Assembly: GCF_000389965.1 (NCBI RefSeq)
Contig: NC_021191.1
Coordinates: 5,085,501-5,149,500, forward strand
Source of the DNA: Actinoplanes sp. N902-109
GTDB lineage: Bacteria; Actinomycetota; Actinomycetes; Mycobacteriales; Micromonosporaceae
Reading direction: 5' to 3'
DNA length: 64,000 nt
Every line of letters begins with the position of its first letter. Within the stretch, counting starts at the first letter, position 1. The notes beneath the pieces were generated by a model. It was not told where the DNA came from, searched no databases, and saw only the letters and a list, made by a program, of their open reading frames with translations. Positions 1 through 11,598 of this stretch are shown piece by piece. The position numbers and the translations under genes are program-made.

Positions 1-98
1 GGTTCGCAGACATCCCCGCGAGTGTCACACCTTCCACCCGCCGCCGCAGAACACCCGCGCCGATGTGGACCGGTGCCCGGCCGGCGCAGGCGGCCCGG

Positions 99-1304
99 TC
101 ACGGCTGACCGCCCGCGGTGGCCCGGTAGCGGACGGCACCCTCGGTGTAGCCGCGGTGCGCGGCTGCCTGGTCGGGGATCCGGTGGGCGGCGCCGGACCC
201 CCCGATGCCGAAGAAGGCGCGGGTGGCCGCGTTCGATGCCTGTGCGAGGGCGCCGGCCCGGGTCTGCATCACCGGCTCGTAGCGGCGCACCGCCTCGCCG
301 GGCGTGGGTTCCCGGGCGATCGCGTGGGCCAGTTCGGCCGCGTCCAGCAGGGCCAGGTTGACGCCGTGGCCGCCGAACGGCCCCATGCCGTGGGCGGCGT
401 CGCCGAGCAGCGTGACGCCGGGCCGGGGCTCCCAGGTCAGCGGTGCGGGCAGGAACCAGATGGCGCGCTCGACGTACTCGTCGCTGCTGGTGAGGAACGG
501 GAGCAGCCGGGGCGACCAGCCGGCGAACCGGTCGAGCAGAAAAGCCCGCAGCGTGGCCCGGTCGGCGGCGCTGACCCCGGCCCGGGCGGCCCAGTCCACG
601 CCGGTGCGCATCGCGACGTAGCCGCGGATCACTCCGTTGCTGTTGCGCTGCAGGATGATCGCGTTGCCGTCGTCGCCGCGGACGAACAGGTGACCGGACC
701 CGACGAGCCCGGCCAGGGCCGGGTGCCGCCGGTCGGCGTCGGCGTAGCGGACGTCGAGGAACGACACTCCCGAGTACTCCGGCGACGCATCGGTGAGCAG
801 GGCGCGCACCCGCGACCAGATGCCGTCGGCACCGATCACCAGTCCGGTCTCGGTGGTGACGCCGTTGGCGAAGTGCAGCCGGTGCCGGCCGCCACCGATC
901 GCGGTGGCCCGGGTGAGCTGGTGGCCCCAGCGGACGGTTCCCGGGTGGACGTGGGCGGCGATGAGGGCGCGCAGCCGGCCACGGTCGATCTCCGGCGCGG
1001 CGGCGTCATCCGGTTCCGGCACGTAGGTGCTGTGCACGGTGGCATGCCGGTCCATGGCCTGCTTGGCCTGGTCCTCGCGGCGGGCGACGGCCAGGAAGGC
1101 GTCGAGCAGGCGGGCGTCGGCCAGGGCGATCTGCCCGGTGTCGGCGTGCAGGTCCAGCGAGCCGCCCGCGTCCCGTGCGGTGGCCGATGCGTCGGCGTCG
1201 TACACGGTCACGTCGATGCCGTGCAGCTGCAGCATCCGGGCGCAGAGCAGGCCTCCCGGGCCCGCGCCGACGATGGCGATGCCGCTGGTAGTGGTTGTGG
1301 CCAT
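99..1304 (-). CDS. FAD-dependent monooxygenase, TetX/PHBH-like
   Basis: This 401-residue protein is a class A flavin monooxygenase, which would use NAD(P)H and O2 to hydroxylate an aromatic or polyketide-like substrate in the cytosol. The FAD dinucleotide motif GAGPGG lies about 15 residues from the start, followed by an acidic residue in VTVYDAD. The second FAD motif GDAAHGMGPFGGHG lies near residue 290. The ATG at 1304 is preferred because it puts GIAIVGAGPGG at the usual N-terminal position; an in-frame upstream start at 1328 would run into the operator. The gene is divergent from a TetR regulator and the shared 85 bp contains two dyads, so it is probably the regulator's target. The substrate is unknown. 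Antibiotic inactivation, as by TetX, is possible but not shown. Confidence 0.88.
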   Translation of the reverse strand: MATTTTSGIAIVGAGPGGLLCARMLQLHGIDVTVYDADASATARDAGGSLDLHADTGQIALADARLLDAFLAVARREDQAKQAMDRHATVHSTYVPEPDDAAAPEIDRGRLRALIAAHVHPGTVRWGHQLTRATAIGGGRHRLHFANGVTTETGLVIGADGIWSRVRALLTDASPEYSGVSFLDVRYADADRRHPALAGLVGSGHLFVRGDDGNAIILQRNSNGVIRGYVAMRTGVDWAARAGVSAADRATLRAFLLDRFAGWSPRLLPFLTSSDEYVERAIWFLPAPLTWEPRPGVTLLGDAAHGMGPFGGHGVNLALLDAAELAHAIAREPTPGEAVRRYEPVMQTRAGALAQASNAATRAFFGIGGSGAAHRIPDQAAAHRGYTEGAVRYRATAGGQP

Positions 1305-1318
1305 GGCTTCTCCCTGTC

Positions 1319-1372
1319 TACCAATCAATCGTTTGATTGGTAGTCGACTCTAACCAATCGTTTGATTGGTAG
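1319..1372. promoter_or_regulatory. Double TetR-type operator between divergent genes
   Basis: The 18-bp sequence CAATCGTTTGATTGGTAG occurs at 1325-1342 and again at 1355-1372, a spacing of exactly 30 bp. The second copy sits in a perfect dyad, ACCAATC-GTTT-GATTGGT (1353-1370). The first is flanked by CCAATC, making an overlapping dyad at 1321-1340. This lies between the monooxygenase and the TetR gene and should cover both promoters, so binding would give autorepression and co-regulation. That the neighbouring TetR protein binds here is inference. Confidence 0.8.
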
Positions 1373-1389
1373 GAAGTAGGATGTGAGCC

Positions 1390-1971
1390 ATGCCGCCGAG
1401 GAGCCGCCGCAGCGCCGCCGATACCCGGGCCGAGATCCGCCGGGTCGCGCTGGACCTGTTCACCGAGAAGGGCTTCGACGCCACCAGCACGCGCGACATC
1501 GCGGCGGCGCTCGGGATGAACCAGTCGTCGCTCTACTACCACTTCGCCGGCAAGGACGACATCGTCCGCAGCCTCATGCAGACCCGGCAGCACGACGCGG
1601 AGGAATTCCTGACCTGGCTGCTGGCCCAGCCGGTCGCCCCCGGCCTGTTGCGCACGGCAGCCCTGCGCTGGCTGGACGCCACGACCGAGGAGCACGTGCA
1701 CGGGCAGCGGCTGGCCCTGGCCAACCCCGCCGTCCAGCGACGGCTGAGTGGCAACAGCCACGCCATGGCCGGCACCTTCGACCGCGTCGTCGCGGTCTTC
1801 ACCGGCCCCGAGCCGGCCATGGCCGACCTCCTGCTCGTCCGCACGGTCTTCAACGCCGTCGGTTCGGTGCTGACCGCCGCGCCGGACACGAAGGCCGAGC
1901 CGGCCGACATCATCGCGGCGGCCCGCCGCATGGTGCTCGCGCTGACCCGCGACGGCGGCCCGCTCCCCTGA
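1390..1971 (+). CDS. TetR family transcriptional regulator
   Basis: This 193-residue protein has the usual TetR length. The N-terminal helix-turn-helix covers about residues 12-58: STRDIAAALGMNQSSLYYHF is the recognition region, followed by the typical GKDDIV segment. The C-terminal ligand-binding half is divergent, so the inducer cannot be predicted. The ATG at 1390 follows a purine-rich AGGAAGTAGG stretch 9 bases upstream. The gene is divergent from the flavin monooxygenase at 99-1304 and both flank the tandem dyads at 1319-1372. It is most simply the local repressor, released by a substrate of the monooxygenase. Confidence 0.9.
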   Translation: MPPRSRRSAADTRAEIRRVALDLFTEKGFDATSTRDIAAALGMNQSSLYYHFAGKDDIVRSLMQTRQHDAEEFLTWLLAQPVAPGLLRTAALRWLDATTEEHVHGQRLALANPAVQRRLSGNSHAMAGTFDRVVAVFTGPEPAMADLLLVRTVFNAVGSVLTAAPDTKAEPADIIAAARRMVLALTRDGGPLP

Positions 1972-2028
1972 GCCGATAGCCGGGACCCGATGGCAAGTTG
2001 GTCTTGACGGTGCGGGCACACTGGGGCC

Positions 2029-2883
2029 GTGGAGCGGGACGAGTTCGGCGCCGCGGTGCGCCAGTTGCGCGAGAGCACCGCCCCCGCGACTGCCGGGCTG
2101 CCGGCCGGTCGACGGCGGGTGCAGGGGCTGCGGCGGGAGGAACTCGGCGAGCTCGCGGGGTTGTCCGCGGACTATGTACGCCGCTTGGAGCAGGGCCGCA
2201 GCCATCCGTCGGCCGGGGTGGTCAACGCCATCGCCCGGGCGTTGCGGCTCGGGCGGGGCGACTACGAGCGGCTCTGCGCGCTGGCCGGGTACGCCGCCGC
2301 CGAGGGGCAGGTGCCGACCGAGATCGGGCCGGGGGCGATGCGGCTGCTGGAGCGGTTCACCGACACCCCGATGTTCGTCTCCGACGCGGCGATGAACGTG
2401 GTCGCGGTGAACAGCGCGTTCCTGGCCCTGGGACACTGGGATCTCCCCGGCGGCCCCTGGGAGTGGAACGTCGCCTGGCGCACGTTCTGCGCCCCGTTCA
2501 GCGGTTTCCGGCAGTCCGCGGCCGACGCGACCGATCACGAGGCCGTCCTGGTCGCCCAGCTGAGGAGCGCGATGTTGCGTTACCCCGGGGACGCCTCGCT
2601 GGCCGCGCTGGTGGACGAGATCCGCAGCCGGAGCCGGCTGTTCGACAGCCTGTGGCGCGCGCCGCGACCGGTGGCCGCCTACGAGAGCAGTGCCGCGTTC
2701 ATCCACCCGGACGCCGGTGCCGTCACGCTCGTCGGCAGCCTGCTCGCCATCCCGGGCGACGACCTGGCGGCGCTGATGCTCACCGCGGCGCCCGGCTCGG
2801 CCGACGCGGCGCGGCTCGCCGAGATCGTCGGTGAGACCGGGGACCCGGCCGTCATCCGGGTGGGCCGGGCCGGCCCCGGATAG
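2029..2883 (+). CDS. XRE-family regulator with MmyB-like ligand-binding domain
   Basis: This 284-residue regulator belongs to the large actinobacterial MmyB-like group. An N-terminal XRE helix-turn-helix (about residues 30-85, containing LGELAGLSADYVRRLEQGR) is followed by a PAS-like MmyB domain from about residue 100 to the end. That domain shows the family signature in which a conserved P-M-F segment precedes a hydrophobic strand and an N-S-A-F-L-A-L motif. Translation starts at GTG 2029. There is no Shine-Dalgarno sequence, and CACACT lies 6 bases upstream, so a leaderless transcript is likely. Family members often control an adjacent oxidoreductase and may bind fatty acids. No obvious target lies next to this one: its neighbours are another regulator on the opposite strand and the TetR gene. 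Confidence 0.88.
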   Translation: MERDEFGAAVRQLRESTAPATAGLPAGRRRVQGLRREELGELAGLSADYVRRLEQGRSHPSAGVVNAIARALRLGRGDYERLCALAGYAAAEGQVPTEIGPGAMRLLERFTDTPMFVSDAAMNVVAVNSAFLALGHWDLPGGPWEWNVAWRTFCAPFSGFRQSAADATDHEAVLVAQLRSAMLRYPGDASLAALVDEIRSRSRLFDSLWRAPRPVAAYESSAAFIHPDAGAVTLVGSLLAIPGDDLAALMLTAAPGSADAARLAEIVGETGDPAVIRVGRAGPG

Positions 2884-2898
2884 CCGCGCCGCCGCCGC

Positions 2899-3228
2899 TC
2901 AGTCCGAGCCGACCAGCAGGCGGAAACCGACGCCGCGGCGGTTCTCGATGCGGGCCGAGTCGCCGAGTTTGCGGCGGAGGCTGGCGACGTGGAAGTCGAG
3001 GGTCTTGCCCGGTCCGGCGAAGCCCGGGCCCCAGACCCGGTCCAGGATGCGGCGCCGGTCGACCACCGTGCCCGGTTCGGCGGCCAGCAGGGTGAGCAGG
3101 TCGTACTCCTTCGGGCTGAGCGCGACGGGCAACCGGTGCAGCCGTACGTCATGGGTGTTCGGGTCGATGGTCAGCGGCCCGAGCGTGCGCACCGCGGCGG
3201 GGCTGGGCGAGGTCGGCGACACGTTCAT
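2899..3228 (-). CDS. Stand-alone OmpR/PhoB-type winged-helix protein
   Basis: This 109-residue protein is essentially only a C-terminal transcriptional-regulatory winged helix. LSPKEYDLLTLLAAEPG, the RRILDRVWG segment, the DFHVASLRRKLG recognition helix and the terminal RGVGFRL wing are all recognisable and in order. No receiver domain precedes it: only about 15 residues lie upstream of the domain and the reading frame is closed beyond them. It is therefore either a natural single-domain DNA-binding protein or the remnant of a response regulator. It is convergent with the MmyB-like gene (16 bases apart) and divergent from the molybdenum hydroxylase genes, which are possible targets. No histidine kinase is nearby. 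Confidence 0.8.
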   Translation of the reverse strand: MNVSPTSPSPAAVRTLGPLTIDPNTHDVRLHRLPVALSPKEYDLLTLLAAEPGTVVDRRRILDRVWGPGFAGPGKTLDFHVASLRRKLGDSARIENRRGVGFRLLVGSD

Positions 3229-3362
3229 GCCGGACTGTACGGACCGGCGGCCCCGCGCGGTTCAGCAAGCCCGCGCCGGAGGAGGGGCAGCCGGACGAAG
3301 CCCACCGGAAACACAGGGCGCGTAACGTAGCGTGTTCCCTCGAGGAGCAGGGGGCGGCATAC

Positions 3363-4211
3363 GTGGATCTGCACACGGTGAACGAGGTGGTCAGCCCGGC
3401 CGGCGTGGGTCAGTGGCGGCCGGGTGACGCCTGGCTGGCCGGGGGCACGGCGTTGTTCGCGGAGCCGCGGCCGGGGATCACCCGGCTGCTCGACCTGGCC
3501 GCCGCGGGCTGGCCGCCGATCACTGTCCGTGATGACGGGCTGGAGATCGCGGCCACCTGCACCGTCGCCGAGCTGGCCCGGTTCACCGGCCCACCCGGGT
3601 TCACCGCCTGGCACGGGCTGGTCACCGGGTGCTGCCGGGCGTTCCTGGCGAGCTTCAAGATCTGGAACGTGGCGACCGTGGGCGGGAACCTGTGCGCGGC
3701 GTTGCCGGCCGGGCCGATGATCGCGTTGCTGGCGGCGCTGGACGGCGAGTGCCTGCTGCTCGGGCCGGACGGGGAACGGCGGGTGCCGGTGGCCGGGTTC
3801 GTCATCGGTGACGGGGTGACGGTGCTGCGCGACGGTGAGCTGCTGCGCTCGATCACGGTGCCGGTGGAGGCGCTCGGCGGGCTCAGTTCGTACCGGCAGG
3901 GATCGTTGTTCACCCACGGCCGCTCGGCCGCACTGCTGGCCGGGCGCACGACGGCGGCCGGCGGTCTGGTGCTGACCGTGACGGCCGCGACCGTGCGGCC
4001 CCACCAGCTGCGGTTCGACGCCATGCCGACCGAGGACGCCCTGCTGACGGCGCTGGGGACGACCATCGGGGAGCAGGCGTGGACCGACGACGTGCACGGG
4101 CTGCCGGCCTGGCGCCGGCATCTGACCCTGCGCTTCGCCCGCGAGATCCGCGCCGAGCTGGCCGCCCCGGACGGAGGCCGCCGGTCCGGCCGGGAGGAGC
4201 AGGGCGCATGA
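3363..4211 (+). CDS. Molybdenum hydroxylase FAD-binding subunit (CoxM/XdhB-like)
   Basis: This 282-residue subunit passes electrons from the Fe-S/molybdenum subunit to FAD and an acceptor. The N-terminal PP-loop-like AGGTALFAEPRPG and the internal TVGGNLCAALPAG motif match the FAD_binding_5 fold of xanthine dehydrogenase and CO dehydrogenase medium subunits. A CO_deh_flav_C-like domain occupies the C-terminal third. The GTG at 3363 follows a GAGGAGCAGGGGG purine run. The stop overlaps the next gene's ATG by four bases (ATGA at 4208-4211), so the two subunits are translationally coupled. The substrate (purine, aldehyde or other heterocycle) cannot be read from this subunit. Confidence 0.88.
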   Translation: MDLHTVNEVVSPAGVGQWRPGDAWLAGGTALFAEPRPGITRLLDLAAAGWPPITVRDDGLEIAATCTVAELARFTGPPGFTAWHGLVTGCCRAFLASFKIWNVATVGGNLCAALPAGPMIALLAALDGECLLLGPDGERRVPVAGFVIGDGVTVLRDGELLRSITVPVEALGGLSSYRQGSLFTHGRSAALLAGRTTAAGGLVLTVTAATVRPHQLRFDAMPTEDALLTALGTTIGEQAWTDDVHGLPAWRRHLTLRFAREIRAELAAPDGGRRSGREEQGA

Positions 4212-6856
4212 CGGTCCGGATCAACGGTCACGAGCACGACCGCACCCCACGGCCCGGGCAGTGCCTGCGCACGTTCCTGCGCGAGGAAGGCTGCTTCGGG
4301 GTCAAGAAGGGGTGCGACACCGGCGACTGCGGGGCCTGCACCGTGCACGTCGACGGCGAGCCGGTGCACAGCTGCGTCTACCCCGCGTTCCGGGCGCAGG
4401 GGCGCACGGTGACCACTATCGAGGGGCTGGCGACATCGGACGGGTTGCACCCCGTGCAGCAGCGGTTCCTCGACGCGCAGGGGTTCCAGTGCGGGTTCTG
4501 CACGGCCGGGCTGATCATGACCACGGCGGCGCTGGACGACGACCGGCTCGGTGACCTGCCCCGGTCGCTCAAGGGCAATCTGTGCCGCTGCACCGGGTAT
4601 CGCGCGGTTGCCGACGCCGTCCACGGCGTCCGTACGGTCGAGGAGCCGGTCGCGGGGGCGGCGATCGGGGCCGGGCTGGGTGCGCCGGCCGGGCCGCAGG
4701 TGGTCACCGGCACCGCGCGGTACACCTTCGACCTCGACGTGCCCGGCCTGCTGCATCTCAAGGTGCTGCGCTCGCCGCACGCGCACGCCCGCATCCTCGG
4801 CATCGACACGTCCGGCGCGCTGCGGGTGCCCGGGGTGGTGGCTGTGCTCACCCATGCGGAGGCCCCGCGCAAGCGGTTCTCGACCGGCCGGCACGAGAAC
4901 CCCGACGAGGATCCCTGCGACACCCGGGTGCTCGACGACGTGGTGCGGCATGTGGGGCAACGGGTCGCGGCGGTCGTCGCCGAGACCGAGGGTGCGGCGG
5001 AGGAGGGCTGCCGGCGGTTGCTGGTCTCGTACGAGATCCTCCCGGCGGTCATCGACCCGGAACAAGCAATGCTGCCGGATGCGCCGGTCCTGCACGGTGA
5101 CAGCAACATCATCGGACGCCTGGACGACGAGATCGGCTCGGTCGCCGCCGGTTTCGCCGCCGCCGACGTGGTGTACGAGCAGACCTTCCGCACCCCGCGC
5201 GTGCAGCACGCCAGCCTGGAGACGCACGGCGCAACCGGCTGGCTCGACGAGGACGGCCGGCTCACGCTGCGGTCCAGCACGCAGACCCCGTTCCTGACCC
5301 GCCGCGCCCTGGCCGACCTGTTCGACCTGCCGCCGGACCGGGTGCGGGTGCTGACCGGGCGGGTCGGCGGGGGCTTCGGCGGCAAGCAGGAGATGCTGGT
5401 CGAGGATCTGGTCGCGCTCGCGGTGCGGGCCACCGGGCGGCCGGTCAAGCACGAGTTCACCCGGGCCGAGCAGTTCACCTCGGCGACAACCCGGCACCCC
5501 TTCACCGTACGGATGAAAGCAGGCGCCCGCCGCGACGGCACCCTCACGGCCCTCGACCTGAGAGTGGTCGCCGACACCGGGGCCTACGGCAACCACGGCC
5601 CGTCGGTGATGTACCACGGCTGCCACGAGTCGATCTCGGTCTACCGCTGCCCGAACAAGAAAGTCGACGCCTACGCGGTCTACACCAACACCGTGCCGGC
5701 CGGCGCGTTCCGCGGTTACGGGCTGGGCCAGGTCACCTTCGCCGTCGAGTCGGTGCTGGACGAGCTGGCCCGGCTGCTCGGCATGGACCCGGTGCTGCTG
5801 CGCGAACGCAACGTGGTGCGCCCGGGTGAGCCACTGACCGCACCCGGCAACCACGCCGACGACCTGACGATTGCCAGCTACGGCCTCGACCAGTGCCTAG
5901 CCGTGCTGCGCGAGGCCGCCGCCACACCCGCCGAGGAGCTGCCCGGCTGGCTGGTGGGCGACGGTATGGCCATCGCGATGATCGCCGCCGGGCCGCCCGG
6001 CGGGCACTACGCCGACGCGAGCGTGACGCTGGGTGCCGACGGGCGCTACGAGCTCGCCGTGGGCACCGCGGAGTTCGGCAACGGCAGCACCACTGTGCAC
6101 ACCCAGCTGGCCGCCGACGCGCTGGGCACCACCGCCGACCGCATCCTGGTCCGCCAGTCCGACACCGACGTGATCGGCCACGACACCGGCGCGTTCGCCT
6201 CCACCGGCGTGGTCGTGGCCGGGCAGGCCGTGCTCGCCGCCGCCCGGGGCCTGCGCGAACGCATCCTCGCCGGCACCGGTGCCGAGACGCTGGTGGTGGA
6301 CGCGGTGCAGCTGCCGGGTGGGGCGCTGCTGCCGCTCAAGGAGGTCGCCGCGGCCGCCGCCGAGCCGCTGCGCGCCACCGGGCACTGGACCGGGACACCC
6401 CGCTCGGTTGCGTTCAACGCGCAATGGTTCCGCGTTGCGGTCGACCCGGGCACGGGCGAACTGCGGATCCTGCGCAGCGTGCACAGCGCCGACGCGGGCC
6501 GGGTGCTGAACCCGCTGCAGTGCCGCGGTCAGGTCGAGGGCGGGGTGGCGCAGGCGCTGGGCTCGGCCCTGACCGAGCACATGGTGCTGGACCAGCACAC
6601 CGGTGAGGTGACCACCGTCGGCTTCCGCCAGTACCACCTGCCCACGTTCGCCGACGTCCCGCGCACCGAGGTGGTCTTCGCCGAGACCGACGACGCGATC
6701 GGCCCGCTGGGCGCCAAGTCGATGAGCGAGAGCCCGTACAACCCGGTCGCCCCGGCCCTGGCCAACGCCCTGCGCGCGGCCACCGGCGTCCGGTTCACCG
6801 AGCTGCCGCTCACCCGTGACCGGATCTGGCTGCGGCTGACCGCAGCACCCGATTGA
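4208..6856 (+). CDS. Molybdenum hydroxylase, fused [2Fe-2S] and Mo-pterin subunit
   Basis: This 882-residue protein joins the small and large subunits of a xanthine dehydrogenase-type enzyme. Residues 1-80 form a plant-type ferredoxin domain with cluster ligands Cys36, Cys41, Cys44 and Cys56. Residues about 90-150 form the second [2Fe-2S] domain (QCGFCTAG and CRCTGYR). From about 165 onward is the molybdopterin domain, with GGGFGGK and AFRGYG cofactor loops and GAKSMSES near the C-terminus. The Glu of the last motif aligns with the catalytic base of GxKGVGE in canonical enzymes, but the surrounding glycines are replaced. This fused layout resembles Mop aldehyde oxidoreductase and XdhD-like proteins rather than the usual three-gene set. 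No CoxF/XdhC-type maturation gene is adjacent. Confidence 0.88.
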   Translation: MTVRINGHEHDRTPRPGQCLRTFLREEGCFGVKKGCDTGDCGACTVHVDGEPVHSCVYPAFRAQGRTVTTIEGLATSDGLHPVQQRFLDAQGFQCGFCTAGLIMTTAALDDDRLGDLPRSLKGNLCRCTGYRAVADAVHGVRTVEEPVAGAAIGAGLGAPAGPQVVTGTARYTFDLDVPGLLHLKVLRSPHAHARILGIDTSGALRVPGVVAVLTHAEAPRKRFSTGRHENPDEDPCDTRVLDDVVRHVGQRVAAVVAETEGAAEEGCRRLLVSYEILPAVIDPEQAMLPDAPVLHGDSNIIGRLDDEIGSVAAGFAAADVVYEQTFRTPRVQHASLETHGATGWLDEDGRLTLRSSTQTPFLTRRALADLFDLPPDRVRVLTGRVGGGFGGKQEMLVEDLVALAVRATGRPVKHEFTRAEQFTSATTRHPFTVRMKAGARRDGTLTALDLRVVADTGAYGNHGPSVMYHGCHESISVYRCPNKKVDAYAVYTNTVPAGAFRGYGLGQVTFAVESVLDELARLLGMDPVLLRERNVVRPGEPLTAPGNHADDLTIASYGLDQCLAVLREAAATPAEELPGWLVGDGMAIAMIAAGPPGGHYADASVTLGADGRYELAVGTAEFGNGSTTVHTQLAADALGTTADRILVRQSDTDVIGHDTGAFASTGVVVAGQAVLAAARGLRERILAGTGAETLVVDAVQLPGGALLPLKEVAAAAAEPLRATGHWTGTPRSVAFNAQWFRVAVDPGTGELRILRSVHSADAGRVLNPLQCRGQVEGGVAQALGSALTEHMVLDQHTGEVTTVGFRQYHLPTFADVPRTEVVFAETDDAIGPLGAKSMSESPYNPVAPALANALRAATGVRFTELPLTRDRIWLRLTAAPD

Positions 6857-7021
6857 CCGCAGTGCTGTCGTCGGCCCGTCGGTGACAGCGCGCGGCACGC
6901 CGACCGGCCTCGCCCGCGTCGGCGGCCTTGCCCAACCCGGCGTGGCACCAGCCGATGCTCCCCAGCGCCCAGTGCAGCCGGTCGGCCGGTGCGGTCAGCC
7001 TCCGGATCGCCCTGCCCGAGG

Positions 7022-7087
7022 ACGTCTCGGACACCGTCTACGCACGTCTCGGACACCGTCTACGCACTTCTTGGACACCGTCTACGC
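7022..7087. repeat. Three tandem 22-bp repeats with operator-like dyad
   Basis: Units lie at 7022-7043, 7044-7065 and 7066-7087. The first two are identical (ACGTCTCGGACACCGTCTAC plus GC) and the third has two substitutions. On the minus strand each unit contains GTAGAC-GGT-GTCCGA, an imperfect dyad of the kind bound by TetR-like repressors. A 22-bp period is about two helical turns, so bound proteins would sit on one face of the DNA. The function is inferred only. Confidence 0.75.
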
Positions 7088-7158
7088 CGAGGCCGACGGC
7101 TACCGGCAGAGCGAGGCGACCATGTCGCGCATCTCGCCGCCGGCCGCCTGAGGGGCCC

Positions 7159-7188
7159 GTGACTCCCGCCCGCCCGGACGGGAGTCAC
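7159..7188 (-). terminator. Hairpin terminator of metH
   Basis: The perfect 10-bp inverted repeat GTGACTCCCG / CGGGAGTCAC (7159-7168 and 7179-7188) has a 10-base GC-rich loop and begins 9 bases after the metH stop. No T-tract follows, which is usual for actinomycete terminators. Confidence 0.7.
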
Positions 7189-7197
7189 CGGCGTCGC

Positions 7198-10788
<3,591 letters not shown>

Positions 10789-10794
10789 AACGCC

Positions 10795-10883
10795 TCCTCC
10801 GTCTGTGATCCGGAGGACGCCCTTGGTCGGTGGAACCAGGCCGAGCGTGGCGGGTCTCCCCGTCGCAGCGCCCCTCGGTCTGG
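10795..10883 (-). promoter_or_regulatory. SAH riboswitch in the metH leader
   Basis: On the minus strand the metH leader carries the SAH-aptamer pattern. P1 is CCGAG (10874-10878) with CTCGG (10841-10845). The conserved GGGGCGCTGC follows P1. P2 contains the hairpin CGGG-GAGA-CCCG (10851-10862). P4 is CCTGGT / ACCAAGG (10821-10840). A 3' segment CGTCCT (10814-10819) can form a pseudoknot with GGGGCG (10869-10874), two of six pairs being G-U. The same 3' segment overlaps TCCTCCG (10811-10817), which pairs perfectly over 7 bp with the ribosome-binding site CGGAGGA (10795-10801), loop 9. Ligand binding would thus free the ribosome site: a translational ON switch. The class is known; this instance is called by eye. 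Confidence 0.85.
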
Positions 10884-10980
10884 CGTACGAGAATACCCGA
10901 ACCCGCTCGAAGCGCCCTCGAGCCGCCAGCCTTTGAGACGCGCATTGATCGGCTCGCCGCCGATCGGCGGCGGACCGGCC

Positions 10981-11376
10981 TCAGCCCAGCGCGTCGACGA
11001 TGCGCCTGTGGCTGGCGTCCAGTTCCTCGGCGCTGACATCGGGAACGGCCCGGGCGAAGTCGAAGTCGGCCATGTCCGTGGCCGGGAATACGTGCACGTG
11101 CGCGTGCGGCACCTCGAAGCCGGCCACGATCAGCCCGACCCGCGGCGCGTCGAAGGCCCGCTTGAGCGCCCGCCCGATGGTGTGGGCGACGCCGAGCACG
11201 TGACCGGCCAGCTCCGGCTCCAGATCGGTCCACTCGTCGACCTCGGCGCGCGGCACGACCAGCGTGTGACCCGGCGTCAGCGGCGCGATGGTCAGGAACG
11301 CGGCGGCCCGCTCGTCGGACCACACGATGCGGCCCGGCAGCTCACCGGTGATGATCTTCGTGAACACAGTCGGCAC
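10981..11376 (-). CDS. HIT family protein (histidine triad hydrolase)
   Basis: This 131-residue protein shows the complete HIT fold. The N-terminal FTKIITGELPG segment and the GHTLVVPRAEVDEW strand lead to the active-site triad HAHVHVFP near residue 100, where the middle histidine is the nucleophile. HIT proteins hydrolyse nucleotide phosphoramidates or dinucleotide polyphosphates in the cytosol; the natural substrate here is unknown. It starts at GTG 11376. It lies upstream of metH on the same strand, but the riboswitch leader separates them, so metH probably has its own promoter. On the other side it is divergent from a reductase gene. Confidence 0.92.
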   Translation of the reverse strand: MPTVFTKIITGELPGRIVWSDERAAAFLTIAPLTPGHTLVVPRAEVDEWTDLEPELAGHVLGVAHTIGRALKRAFDAPRVGLIVAGFEVPHAHVHVFPATDMADFDFARAVPDVSAEELDASHRRIVDALG

Positions 11377-11498
11377 CCAACTATGACATCACATGCTGCG
11401 AATTCCCGGTGCGCGCCGGGTCACCGTTCCTGACTGACCGCTGTGCGCGCCCGTCCACTGTGAGCTGCGGTGCTCGCCGCCGTGTTCCTGATCGGCTC

Positions 11499-11526
11499 GT
11501 GGACCTCGGATGAGCCGAGCGTCCAC
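11499..11526. repeat. Inverted repeat between divergent HIT and reductase genes
   Basis: GTGGACCTCGG and CCGAGCGTCCAC pair over 11 bp with a one-base bulge around the loop ATGAG. It sits in the 235-bp gap between two divergent genes, so it is not a terminator for either. An operator or an RNA structure upstream of the reductase promoter is possible. I see nothing else in this gap besides the promoter noted at 11599. Confidence 0.45.
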
Positions 11527-11598
11527 CCGATGTCGCGGGCCCGCCGGCCCGACGAGACGCTCCGGTGGGCGTAGCGGGAAAGGTCTCGAAGCAGACCC

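Larger units (their letters stand above)
6857..7197. other. 341-bp gene-free gap with tandem repeat and terminator
   Basis: No reading frame here looks like a protein I recognise. The gap separates the end of the Mo-hydroxylase genes from the end of metH (convergent). It holds a three-copy 22-bp repeat at 7022-7087 and a strong hairpin just past metH. A minus-strand frame around 6810-7034 has somewhat protein-like composition (it includes LHWALGSIGWCHAGLG) and could be the relic of a lost gene, but nothing supports a function. Confidence 0.5.

Noticed and set aside
1..98. Possible end of a plus-strand gene at the left edge
   Set aside because: Frames are open but too short, with no recognisable residues; the only supportable gene here is the flavin monooxygenase ending at 99.
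3410..5854. An 814-codon minus-strand open frame
   Set aside because: It is the shadow of the Mo-hydroxylase genes, which have recognisable cofactor motifs on the plus strand.
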